Source of the DNA: Verrucomicrobiota bacterium
GTDB taxonomy: Bacteria; Verrucomicrobiota; Verrucomicrobiia; Verrucomicrobiales; Akkermansiaceae
DNA: 64,000 nt
Assembly: GCA_017301995.1 (NCBI GenBank)
Contig: JAFLEH010000029.1
Location: forward strand, 1-64,000
Reading direction: 5' to 3'
Part shown: piece by piece, positions 1 to 8,100 of the stretch
How positions within the stretch are numbered: the stretch's first letter is position 1
How the letters are laid out: every line of letters starts with the position of its first letter
Notes under the pieces: model-generated
Told to the model about the DNA's origin: nothing
Databases searched by the model: none
What the model saw: only the letters and a program-made list of their open reading frames with translations
Position numbers and translations under genes: made by a program

Positions 1-73
1 GCGCGGCAAGCACGACGCGGGTCTTGAATTCGGCGCTGTGCGTGCGCCGCTTGGAGCGTGTTTTCTCGTTCAT
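1..73 (-). CDS. IS3-family transposase OrfA, N-terminal fragment
   Basis: Only the first 24 codons are present, starting with ATG at 73 and running off the left edge. The peptide begins MNEKTRSKRRTHSAEF and continues KTRVVLAA. The RR-(T/S)-x-S-x-EFK-xx-VVLAA pattern is typical of the helix-turn-helix N-terminus of IS3-type OrfA proteins (HTH_Tnp_1), which bind the element's ends. Whether the element is complete or active cannot be judged here. Confidence 0.6.
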   Translation of the reverse strand, partial: MNEKTRSKRRTHSAEFKTRVVLAA

Positions 74-126
74 TTCAGGTGTCCTTACTAATTAAGCCAC
101 CTGTCCAATTTTCCGTCAGTAGCTCA
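1..126. mobile_element. End of an IS3-family insertion sequence (truncated by window edge)
   Basis: The first 73 bases encode, on the minus strand, the N-terminus of an IS3-type OrfA. The roughly 50 bases outside it would carry the terminal inverted repeat. Read toward the gene, the sequence begins near TGAGCTACTGACGG, and IS3-family ends usually begin TGA or TG. The exact outer end and any target duplication cannot be set because the other end lies outside the window, so 126 is approximate. Confidence 0.5.
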
Positions 127-163
127 GCCAATCGGATGCGGACCTTCTCCGTCACGCTCGCAC

Positions 164-1804
164 TCAGGGGGTGTTGGCCGAGACATCCGTCCTGTGGGTC
201 GCCTCCACCTTGACCTGTTCCGTGCAGCCGGTGATGGTGTTCCGGCGCACCACGGCCTCGGTGGCGCCTGTTATATAAACGCCTCGGGCGGCGTTCTCTC
301 CCTCAATGCGGTTGTCTTCTATCACAATCCGCCCGTGGATGCCGGGCACGCCGCGGCCGTTGCGGATGAACCTGCACCGGCGGATCACGACATCCTCGCA
401 AGGTCCCGATTCATGCCAGTCACCTTCGGCGCCCACATGGATGGCGGTGCCGGTGCATTGGTCGAACACGCAGTCCTCGATGACCGAATGGCGGTTTTTC
501 AGAAGAACGCTGCGGGCTAGGTGGCTTTTCATCGTGCAGCGCACCATCTCGACGCGGGGAAAGCGGGTGATGTTTGCCAGATAATACGCGGCCGTGTCTT
601 CCGGGAGCGGAGCGTCCAGCGTGATCTCCTGCCGCCATTCCTTTGGAAACGGAGTGGCGGCCACCACTTTGCATCGCCGTTCCGGTTTGAGCGTGTCGCG
701 GGCGACCAGCTCGACGACGTCACCCGCGTCGTAGTGGTCCAACGCGCCGCCATGGGAATACCAGAGCGGGCACTTCGCTTCATAGCGGTTGTCTCCGAGG
801 CTGCGGGTGACGGTCTGATAGTAATTGTGGACGTTGATCGCGTCGTCACCCTGTCCCTGGAATTCGCAATCCTCGTAGCGGATCAGTCCGGTGCAACTGG
901 TATAGTGGGTGGCGTCGGTGTTGGTGGACTGATGGAATCCCGGAGCGGGAACCACGCGGAGTTTTCTAACATGCAAATCGTGGACGCGGTCACCCACGAC
1001 GCCCATGCCCTCCTGCGCGTGGATGGTCACGCCTTCCAGCACGATGGTTTCCGACCGATGGATGAAGATCGCCGGCCGCGCGTGGAATCCGTGGATGATG
1101 AGGGCGATGTCGCCCGGTTTGCCGCCCAGGGAGCTTCCTTGGACGGTCATTTTTCCGGGCGCGGTGATGGTTCCTTTCGGATTGTAGGCCGCGTCTCCGG
1201 TCACACGGTTCCGGGTCTTGTCCCAGACCATCATGCGGCACAACGGAAGCTCGGGAATGAGCGGAAATCGTTCGTCGAACTCGAGGTCGAACGAGTCGCC
1301 GCGAACCTCCCTGATGACGCCCTCGCTGAACGGCTTGCGCTTGTAGTCGATGGTCAGGCCTTCGAGCTTGACCTTGGTGCATTCGATGAGACTCACCGGC
1401 TCCATCCAACCGTCGCAAAGAAGCGTGGCACCCACGGCCTTGATGGTTAGATCGCGGGCGCCGGTGAAATCGAGTCCCTTGACGTGTGGCGCATAGGGAG
1501 CGAAGAGGGTCCTTTCCGGGTTGCCGGTTAGTTTCCCGGTCATCCAATCGTTCTGGATCCTGACAGCGGCTTCGTCGCGGAAATCATAAACACCGGGCGG
1601 AAGCAGCAGGGTGGCGCCGGGCTGGCTCCGCGCGGCGGCCACCGCTTTGCGCAAGGCATCCGCGTCGTTGATCCCGTCTCCTGGCTTGGCTCCGAAGTCG
1701 GCCACGGAAATGACGGCCGCGGCACACGGCAACGATGCGACGGCGATGGTGGCAAAAATGATGGATGGGAGGCGGAGCATGGCGTGGCGTTGGTACGTCG
1801 CCAT
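164..1804 (-). CDS. Secreted right-handed beta-helix protein (pectate-lyase-3/GH28-like fold)
   Basis: A 546-residue protein with an N-terminal signal peptide (MLRLPSIIFATIAV, cleavage after about CAAA). It then has the VADFGAKPGDGINDADALRKA stretch that opens many pectate-lyase-superfamily and GH28-type beta-helices. The remainder alternates short strands with Asn/Asp/Gly turns, including CEFQGQGDDAINVH and several VVIRRCRF-like rungs, as expected of a parallel beta-helix. The role is probably cleavage or binding of an extracellular polysaccharide, but the substrate cannot be read from sequence. The start is uncertain: ATGs lie at 1813, 1804 and 1780, none with a clear ribosome site, and 1780 would give the shortest signal peptide. 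The frame stays open upstream into the next gene, but that extension is the shadow of the ATPase gene. It lies 182 bp downstream of the ATPase, on the same strand. Confidence 0.8.
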   Translation of the reverse strand: MATYQRHAMLRLPSIIFATIAVASLPCAAAVISVADFGAKPGDGINDADALRKAVAAARSQPGATLLLPPGVYDFRDEAAVRIQNDWMTGKLTGNPERTLFAPYAPHVKGLDFTGARDLTIKAVGATLLCDGWMEPVSLIECTKVKLEGLTIDYKRKPFSEGVIREVRGDSFDLEFDERFPLIPELPLCRMMVWDKTRNRVTGDAAYNPKGTITAPGKMTVQGSSLGGKPGDIALIIHGFHARPAIFIHRSETIVLEGVTIHAQEGMGVVGDRVHDLHVRKLRVVPAPGFHQSTNTDATHYTSCTGLIRYEDCEFQGQGDDAINVHNYYQTVTRSLGDNRYEAKCPLWYSHGGALDHYDAGDVVELVARDTLKPERRCKVVAATPFPKEWRQEITLDAPLPEDTAAYYLANITRFPRVEMVRCTMKSHLARSVLLKNRHSVIEDCVFDQCTGTAIHVGAEGDWHESGPCEDVVIRRCRFIRNGRGVPGIHGRIVIEDNRIEGENAARGVYITGATEAVVRRNTITGCTEQVKVEATHRTDVSANTP

Positions 1805-1986
1805 GGGACACATCCGTTTCAGTTGTCTCAGTGGTCCCCAGTGCTTCTGAAAGCCGGTGCTTATGACGGGATCCCGAATTCCCATCTGGCGCGGGTTCAA
1901 GATTGACGGCGGATTCGGGTCCGTGAGCGCGCAAAGGTCGAGTGTTGTGGAAATCCAGTGGGCATACGGGGTTCGGAACGTCCGTC

Positions 1987-3879
1987 TCACTCCCTCCGCC
2001 ATAGGAGGCGCAGGCTGTTGAGAACCACCACCACCGTGGAGCCCTCGTGCCCTAACACCCCGAGCGGAAGCGGAATCCAGGACGCCACCGCCGAGAGCGC
2101 GAGCAACACGACAACGCCTAACGAAATGGCGACGTTCTGCCGGATCACCGCCCGGCAGCGCCGCGATAGCACCAACGCCTCCAACACACGCTCGAGCTTG
2201 TCCTGGGTCAGAATCACATCGGCCTGCTCCAGCACCGCGTCCGACCCGCGCAGCCCCATGCCGATCGATACGTCCGCCGCGGCGAGACTGGGCGCGTCGT
2301 TCACGCCGTCGCCCACCATCGCGACACGCTCGCCGCCGTCGCGCCAGGCGCGGATGGCGGCCACCTTGCCCTCGGGCGTCAGTCCCGCGCGGGCATCGTC
2401 CAGATGCAGTTCCCGCGCCACAAGGTTCGCCGCTTCCTGGCGGTCGCCGGTGAGCATGGTCACGCGGATTCCCTGCCGGTGGAGCCGGTCCACCAGTCCG
2501 GCGGATTCCGGCCGCAGCGCGTCCCTCAGGAGGATTCTGCCCGATAGATCGCCATGGGCCACCAGCACTTCGGTGAGTCCGGGCGCCGGGTCGGATCGGG
2601 AAATGATCCACGCGTTGTCCGGAAACAAGGCGCGCCGGCCTAACACAACCGTCGCGCCATCCAGCTCCGCTCGCAGTCCCTGGCCGGGAAGGGACGCGAG
2701 CCCCTCCGCCACCGGCGCGTCGGAGCCATGGCGCTGCAGCCACGCATTGGCCACCGCGCGGGACACCGGATGGGTCGATTGCCGGCACAGCGCCGCCGCC
2801 ACCCGGAGCAGATCGTCTTCCGCACCGGGGACGGACGTTTCGATGTCGGTTAGAACGAGTTCGCCCTTGGTGAGCGTGCCGGTCTTGTCCACCGCCAACC
2901 GGCTGATGGTCGCCAGATTCTCCAACGCGATGCCGCCCCGGAAAAGGATGCCGCGCCGCGCCCCGGCCGCGATGCCGGTTAGAACCGCGGAGGGAATCGA
3001 AATCACCAGCGCGCAGGGCGAACACACCACCAGCAGCGTCATCGCCCGATAGAACGCCGACTTGATCCCCTCCGGCGCGGTGAACGCCGGAACCCCCATG
3101 CCCCAGTGCCAGACGCCGAACATCAGCACCGTCAACCCTAGCAAACCCACGGTGTACCGCGTGCCGAACCGGTCGGTGAACCGCTGCGATGGCGCCTTGC
3201 TGGCCTGGGCGTCGCGGATGAGCCGGATGATCCGCGCGTGGGCGCTCTCGGTGGGCGGACGCAGCACCTCCGCCAGCAGCGGACCAAAGGTGTTGAGCGT
3301 GCCCCCGAACACGGTGTCGCCCGGATTCTTTTCGACCGGCTCCGACTCGCCGGTTAGAGAGGATTCGTCGGCCGCGGATTGTCCGTTCACCACCCTGGCG
3401 TCGGCGGGAAACTGATGGTCCGGCAGCACCCGGATCAATTGGCCGGGAGCCAGCGAATCGGCGGGCACCTGTCGCTCGCCGCCATCGGGTCCCGCCACCA
3501 CCGCGGTCTTCGGCGCCTCGTTGAACAGACTCCGGATCTCGCGCTCGGTGCGCGCCTGGGCCAGGCCCTCCAGCGCGTTGCTCAGGGAAAACAGGAATAG
3601 CAATGCGCCGCCTTCCCACCAGTTGCCGATCGCCGCCGCGCCGATCGCCACCGCCAGCATCAGGAAATGGATGTCCAAGGTGAATTTCCGCAACCGGTCA
3701 TACGTGTCCACCGCCGCGTCCCAGCCACCTAGCAAAAACGCGGCCGCATACGACGCGTGCGCCAGATTGTGCATGCCGGGAATGCGGTCGAACCAAATCC
3801 CTAACACGGTACACAGCCCGCATCCGGCCGCGGAAATGAGAAGGATCTGCCAGGAAGGTTCGGAGTCGTCGTGGTCCAC
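1987..3879 (-). CDS. P1B-4-type heavy-metal ATPase (Co2+/Fe2+ export type)
   Basis: A 630-residue P-type ATPase starting at GTG. Visible motifs are TGES (about 176-179, actuator domain), DKTGTLT with the phosphorylated Asp near 331, the His-Pro pair of the nucleotide domain (about 370), and GDGVNDAP. The metal-site motif in the sixth helix is Ser-Pro-Cys (287-289), not the Cys-Pro-Cys of Zn/Cd/Cu pumps. The last helix carries HEGST, and there is no N-terminal HMA metal-binding domain. SPC plus HEGxT without an HMA domain defines subgroup P1B-4 (CoaT, CtpD, PfeT), which exports Co2+ or Fe2+ across the inner membrane. Substrate is inferred from subgroup only. No metalloregulator gene is adjacent. 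Confidence 0.92.
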   Translation of the reverse strand: MDHDDSEPSWQILLISAAGCGLCTVLGIWFDRIPGMHNLAHASYAAAFLLGGWDAAVDTYDRLRKFTLDIHFLMLAVAIGAAAIGNWWEGGALLFLFSLSNALEGLAQARTEREIRSLFNEAPKTAVVAGPDGGERQVPADSLAPGQLIRVLPDHQFPADARVVNGQSAADESSLTGESEPVEKNPGDTVFGGTLNTFGPLLAEVLRPPTESAHARIIRLIRDAQASKAPSQRFTDRFGTRYTVGLLGLTVLMFGVWHWGMGVPAFTAPEGIKSAFYRAMTLLVVCSPCALVISIPSAVLTGIAAGARRGILFRGGIALENLATISRLAVDKTGTLTKGELVLTDIETSVPGAEDDLLRVAAALCRQSTHPVSRAVANAWLQRHGSDAPVAEGLASLPGQGLRAELDGATVVLGRRALFPDNAWIISRSDPAPGLTEVLVAHGDLSGRILLRDALRPESAGLVDRLHRQGIRVTMLTGDRQEAANLVARELHLDDARAGLTPEGKVAAIRAWRDGGERVAMVGDGVNDAPSLAAADVSIGMGLRGSDAVLEQADVILTQDKLERVLEALVLSRRCRAVIRQNVAISLGVVVLLALSAVASWIPLPLGVLGHEGSTVVVVLNSLRLLWRRE

Positions 3880-3986
3880 GCGGCCAAGCTAGGTCCGCGG
3901 GATGTTATGTCAACCCCATGCGGAAAACAGGCATTTTCATTCGCGACACTCAGTATCAATAACGACCTAACCACAATCCGCCGCGC

Positions 3987-4064
3987 GTAGCCGCCTTCGT
4001 GAGAAGGTGGCCCGCCAAGGGCGGACGGTGCCTAACCCCGCCACGCTCTCACGAGCGCGGCTAC
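3987..4064. repeat. BIME 1: head-to-head REP pair, left of RAYT gene
   Basis: A forward REP (3987-4011) reads GTA followed by a hairpin with arms GCCGCCTTC and GAAGGTGGC around a GTGA loop. An inverted REP (4040-4064) reads, on the minus strand, GTA then arms GCCGCGCTC and GAGCGTGGC around GTGA. Both begin with the GTAG tetranucleotide typical of RAYT-mobilised REPs. The spacer carries CCTAACCCC. The surrounding intergenic stretch 3880-4204 holds nothing else recognisable. Confidence 0.85.
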
Positions 4065-4104
4065 GGAAACGAGCGGGCGGCAACTGAAAACGCGCTATCT
4101 CCAC

Positions 4105-4182
4105 GTAGCCGCCTTCGTGAGAAGGTGGCCCTCCAGGGGTGGACGGAGCCTAACCCCACCACGCTCTCACGAGCGCGGCTAC
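4105..4182. repeat. BIME 2: head-to-head REP pair, left of RAYT gene
   Basis: Near-identical copy of the BIME at 3987, starting 118 bp further on: forward REP 4105-4129 and inverted REP 4158-4182, with the same spacing and the same CCTAACCCC in the spacer. The flanking bases (CAACTGAAAACGCGC, TATCTCCAC) recur before the copies on the other side of the transposase gene. The duplicated unit is therefore longer than the REP pair itself. Confidence 0.85.
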
Positions 4183-4204
4183 GGAAACCCGAGCGGCTAC
4201 GGAG

Positions 4205-4771
4205 TCAATCCATCCCAATATTCCCATTCTCAACCGTCGTCGTTCGGTTATGGATGATCCAGAACTTTGGCCAGTATGCGGAAATCGGATGAACTGCAAT
4301 TTCGGGGTAGCCGGGGACCATTGCGCCGAGGTAGGGCCACGAATGCCATTCCTCCACCAATCCCGCCCGTTGCGGGTTCCGAAGAATGTAAATCTCCGCG
4401 TTTTCAAACGCATCCCGATGTCTCTCATCTTCGGCCAGAACGTGGTCGTAAGCCTGCTTTTGCAGACCCGTTCCCCGCTCCGCCAGACGAACGTTCCACC
4501 ACTTCCTGAATAGCTTGGCCGCATCGAGTTGGCAGGTGTTGCCGCCCGTTCCCATCCATAGGAAATGCGCGTGGTCAGGCATCAGGCAGTAGGCCGGACA
4601 ATGAAGCCGATACCTTCCGAGAACATGCAGGAGCAACTCCCTAACGGAATTATGCATGGTGTCGTCGAGCCAGCCGGTATCGCGGGCGCGAGTGGACATG
4701 CACCAGTGAACCCAGGCCTTTCCGCGATAGTGCGATTTCGGCAATCGTGGCAGGTTGGAGTGCTCGCTCAT
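4205..4771 (-). CDS. REP-associated tyrosine transposase (RAYT, Y1/HUH family)
   Basis: A 188-residue Y1_Tnp-type single-strand transposase. The HUH-like metal motif is in YCLMPDHAHFLWMG (His67-x-His69), and the nucleophilic tyrosine is Tyr128 in AEIYILRNPQRAGLVEEW. This pairing is diagnostic of RAYTs, which cut and join GTAG-tailed REP hairpins and, unlike IS200/IS605 enzymes, are usually single-copy domesticated genes. I chose ATG 4771 (MSEHSNL) because the upstream extension to 4888 merely translates a REP element. Two head-to-head REP pairs flank it on each side. The upstream copies start 60 bp from the start codon and the downstream ones end 23 bp past the stop. Cargo spread is supported by further REPs at 62.5 kb. 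Confidence 0.9.
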   Translation of the reverse strand: MSEHSNLPRLPKSHYRGKAWVHWCMSTRARDTGWLDDTMHNSVRELLLHVLGRYRLHCPAYCLMPDHAHFLWMGTGGNTCQLDAAKLFRKWWNVRLAERGTGLQKQAYDHVLAEDERHRDAFENAEIYILRNPQRAGLVEEWHSWPYLGAMVPGYPEIAVHPISAYWPKFWIIHNRTTTVENGNIGMD

Positions 4772-4830
4772 GGGGATAATCCGATCAAGCCAGGCTCGCG
4801 TTTTCAAGCCTGGAAAAGCGCTATCTCCAC

Positions 4831-4908
4831 GTAGCCGCCTTCGTGAGAAGGTGGCCCGCCAGGGGTGGACGGAGCCTAACCCCGCCACGCTCTCACGAGC
4901 GCGGCTAC
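4831..4908. repeat. BIME 3: head-to-head REP pair, right of RAYT gene
   Basis: Forward REP 4831-4855 and inverted REP 4884-4908, with the same arms, loops, spacing and spacer motif as the left-hand copies. It lies just upstream of the transposase start codon and so may also form part of its leader. Confidence 0.85.
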
Positions 4909-4968
4909 GGAGAGACGGGCGCGATCACGGAATCGAGCGGGCAGCAACTGAAAACGCGCCATCTCCAT

Positions 4969-5046
4969 GTAGCCGCCTTCGTGAGAAGGTGGCCCGCCAA
5001 GGCAGGACGGATCCTAACCCCGCCACGCTCTCACGAGCGCGGCCAC
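4969..5046. repeat. BIME 4: head-to-head REP pair, right of RAYT gene
   Basis: Forward REP 4969-4993 and inverted REP 5022-5046. The inverted copy ends GGCCAC where the others have GGCTAC, a change that is then carried through the tandem repeats that follow. It starts 138 bp after the preceding BIME. With the tandem repeat it fills the non-coding stretch 4772-5179. Confidence 0.85.
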
Positions 5047-5160
5047 GGAGAGACGGGCGCGGCCACGGAGAGACGGGCGCGGCCACGGAGAGACGGGCGC
5101 GGCCACGGAGAGACGGGCGCGGCCACGGAGAGACGGGCGCGGCCACGGAGAGGCGGGCGC
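5041..5160. repeat. Tandem repeat, six copies of a 20-bp unit
   Basis: Six consecutive copies of GGCCACGGAGAGACGGGCGC, identical except for one A-to-G change in the last copy. The unit derives from the edge of the adjacent inverted REP (GCGGCTACGG) plus the following AGAGACGGGCG seen after the REP at 4908. It ends 19 bp short of the stop codon of the minus-strand gene that follows. Likely to vary in copy number between strains. Confidence 0.95.
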
Positions 5161-5179
5161 GGCTACTGGCACCGCTCTA

Positions 5180-8100
5180 TCAGTTCACAGTCACTTCCAG
5201 GCGCACGAAGAGCTTGGTCGTCGTGGTGGGCACGGTGAACTCGAGGTTTCCGCCGACCACTTGCACGCCGGAGGTGGCTTGGGTCCACGATGTCAGGTTC
5301 TCGGAGGTCATCACCTTGTAGCTGACACCCGTGGCATCCGGGTTCATCGGCCACGTGATCTTGCCGTTGGCGGCAATGCCGGGATTCGTGGTGAACGCGT
5401 TGCCGGCCGTGCCCATGAAGTACTCGGCGCCGTTGTCGATGCCGTCGCCATCGTAGTCGAGGTCCGGCGTCTGCCCGCCGACGTTGGTGCCAGCCCAACC
5501 GGAGTAACCGGTGGTGGGGGCGGATAGACCGACGTAAACCTCGCCGATGCCGATACGGCGCGAGGATCCGGTCGGCAAACCACGGTCCGAAACCCAAGTG
5601 ATGGTGACGTTGGCTCCCGGAGCGATGGAGAGTCCCGTCACCTGATGGGTTTTGGTTTGATCCTCACCCGCTTCGGTGGTGTATGCCAACTCGGGAACCG
5701 CGGTGCCGTTCACGCTGACCGACCAGATCGGGAAACGGCTGTTGCCAAGACGCTCGACGCGGCCAAGGTAGGAAACCCAAAGATCACTGATCGTGGATCC
5801 GGTGTCATTCTGCAGCGTGAGCGTGGTGGTGACGGTTCCGGTTCCCGAGGTGTGCTGGTAGCCGAGCACACCCGGATTGGAGACCGCCCCGTAGGTGCCG
5901 CCGTCGGAAATGCCCGATGTCCAGGCTCCCTTATAGGCGGTGGCACCGCCCGACGAAACCAGACTCCATCCGTTAGGCAGTGTGCCGGTGAAGGCGTCGA
6001 ACGGCTGGGTGTAGCTGGTCACCAGCAACGGCGGTTGAGCGGTCGTGGTGAAGGTCTGTGCGGAGCTGTAGGTTGTTCCCTGCGCGTTGGTCGCATAGGC
6101 ACGGACGCTGTATTGAGTGCTTGACGCTAGACCGGAAAGCGCCGCATTCATTGTTCCGACGACCGCGGAAGCATCCGGCAGAGTGGTCACGCCGGTGCCA
6201 CCGATTTGCGGCGCGTTGTTCACCGCTGTTTCCGCAAATACGAAACCGCGTTCGGTTAGAGCGCTGCCGCCATCATAGGTGACAGATGACGATGTGGATA
6301 TGCCGCTGGATGTCAGGGTGGCTAAATTTGGGATGACTGCCACAACCGATGGAGGCAATAGCGAGGCACCGACTGAGACACTGACATTTGAAAATCCGAT
6401 CTGGCGAGAAGCCCCGGTGCCCTGGCCATCCTTATTGGAAGTCCAGGTGATGGTGAATGAAGCTCCGGCTGCGATGGAGAGTCCCGAGAGGCTCGCTGCG
6501 CGAGTGATGTTATCACCTTCATTCGTTGAATAGTCAAGAATGGAAACCGGCGATCCTGCCACGCTCACCGAATAGGCAGGAAAGCGAACCAGATCCAACC
6601 GCGAAGCACGTCCCTGATACGATATCGTCAGATCAGTGATCGGCGCGCCGGTAGAATTGACCAAGGTAAGGGTTTTCACCAAGGTTCCCGTGCTGCCGGT
6701 GTGTTGGAAACCCAGCAGATTCGCACCGCCGCGCAGGCCGCTGTTGAAGCCCTCGCCCCAAACCACGTGGGCGGGATCCGCATTGAACGTGGTGACCAGG
6801 CCCCCTAGACTCCACCCGCTTGGCAGCGTTGGATTTTCCACGGAGAACCCTGTAAAGCCCTGCGTGTAGGGACCCGACAGCGTGAGTTCGGGGATGGTGA
6901 CAGTGGAGAAGCTCCAAACACCGCTGCCACCGTAGGCCGGGGCGGGGTTGCTGCTGGTATCGGTGAAGGCGCCGGCGGGGATTTCCACATAGAGTGTGGC
7001 ATTGGGCGGGAGATTGCCGGGAACCAGCGACGCCTGGGACGCGGAGATCACCACCTGGCTCGCGTTGGTCACGTCCAGCGTGGCCACCGTGGAGTTGTCC
7101 GAGGTCTTCTTGATCAGGATGTTGCCCGTTCCGACAGCGATCGGTTCGTCGAAGCTGACGGTGAGGTTTTGCGAGAGGGGGACGTTGGTGGTGCCATTCG
7201 CAGGCGTTACCTCCGTCACTTGCGGCGCGGTGGTGTCGGGAGGAATCGTCGTGAAGGTCCACGAAGTCGTGCCAGTGATGGCGGCCATCGGGTTTCCGGC
7301 AACGTCGGTGAACATACCCGCATCGACTTGGACGTAGTAGCTGGTGTTGACCGCCAAAACGCTGGTTGGGTAGATGTAAGCGACGTTTCCTTCGAAGCTC
7401 ACGTCTGTCGGGGGGGACAAGGTGTCCACCAAGGAGTTGTCGGCCTTGTAGATTCTGGCGGTACCCGAACCGACTGTGATCGGTTCGTTGAAAGTGATGG
7501 TTAGAGAGGTGCCCAGCGCCACGTTGGTCGCGTTGTTGGCGGGCGAGAGAGCGGTGACCAGCGGGGCACTGGTGTCCGCGCCGGCCGTGGTGAATGTCCA
7601 AGTGGTGGTATCCGTGATCCCGGCGAAGGCATTGGCCGGAGTGGCCGTGTCCGTGAAGGCGGTGGCTTCGATCTGCACGTAATACGCGCTGCCGCCGTTG
7701 AGATTGGTGGGAGGATCGAACGTGACCGTGTTTCCAACAACCGAGCCGCTGCTCGCGGCGAAGGTCGCAACCGCGGTCGGATTGCCCACGGCGTAGAGGT
7801 TCACGCTGCCGGTGGAGGCCAGCACGGGTTCGCTGAAAGTCACCGCCAGATTCGCGTCCACGGCGACACCGGTTGCGCTGTTGGCGGGAGAAAGCATGAC
7901 CACGGTGGGCGGAGTGGTGTCGGCCGCCACGGTGGCGAAGTTCCAGGTGGTGGTGTCCGCGATTCCGGCGAAATGGTTCGCCGCGAGGTCGGTGAAGGCC
8001 CCGGCGTCAATCTGCACGTAATAGGAGGTCCCCGCGGCTAGATCGGCGGTGGGATTCAGCGTCACCACCGCGCCGGAAATGTTGCCCGCGGTGGGAGTGA

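Noticed and set aside
164..3619. A single 1151-residue minus-strand frame
   Set aside because: Its upstream half is antiframe to the P-type ATPase and has arginine/glycine-rich shadow composition. The real product starts with a signal peptide near 1780-1813.
5041..5160. CRISPR array
   Set aside because: The repeats are contiguous with no spacers, and no cas genes are present.
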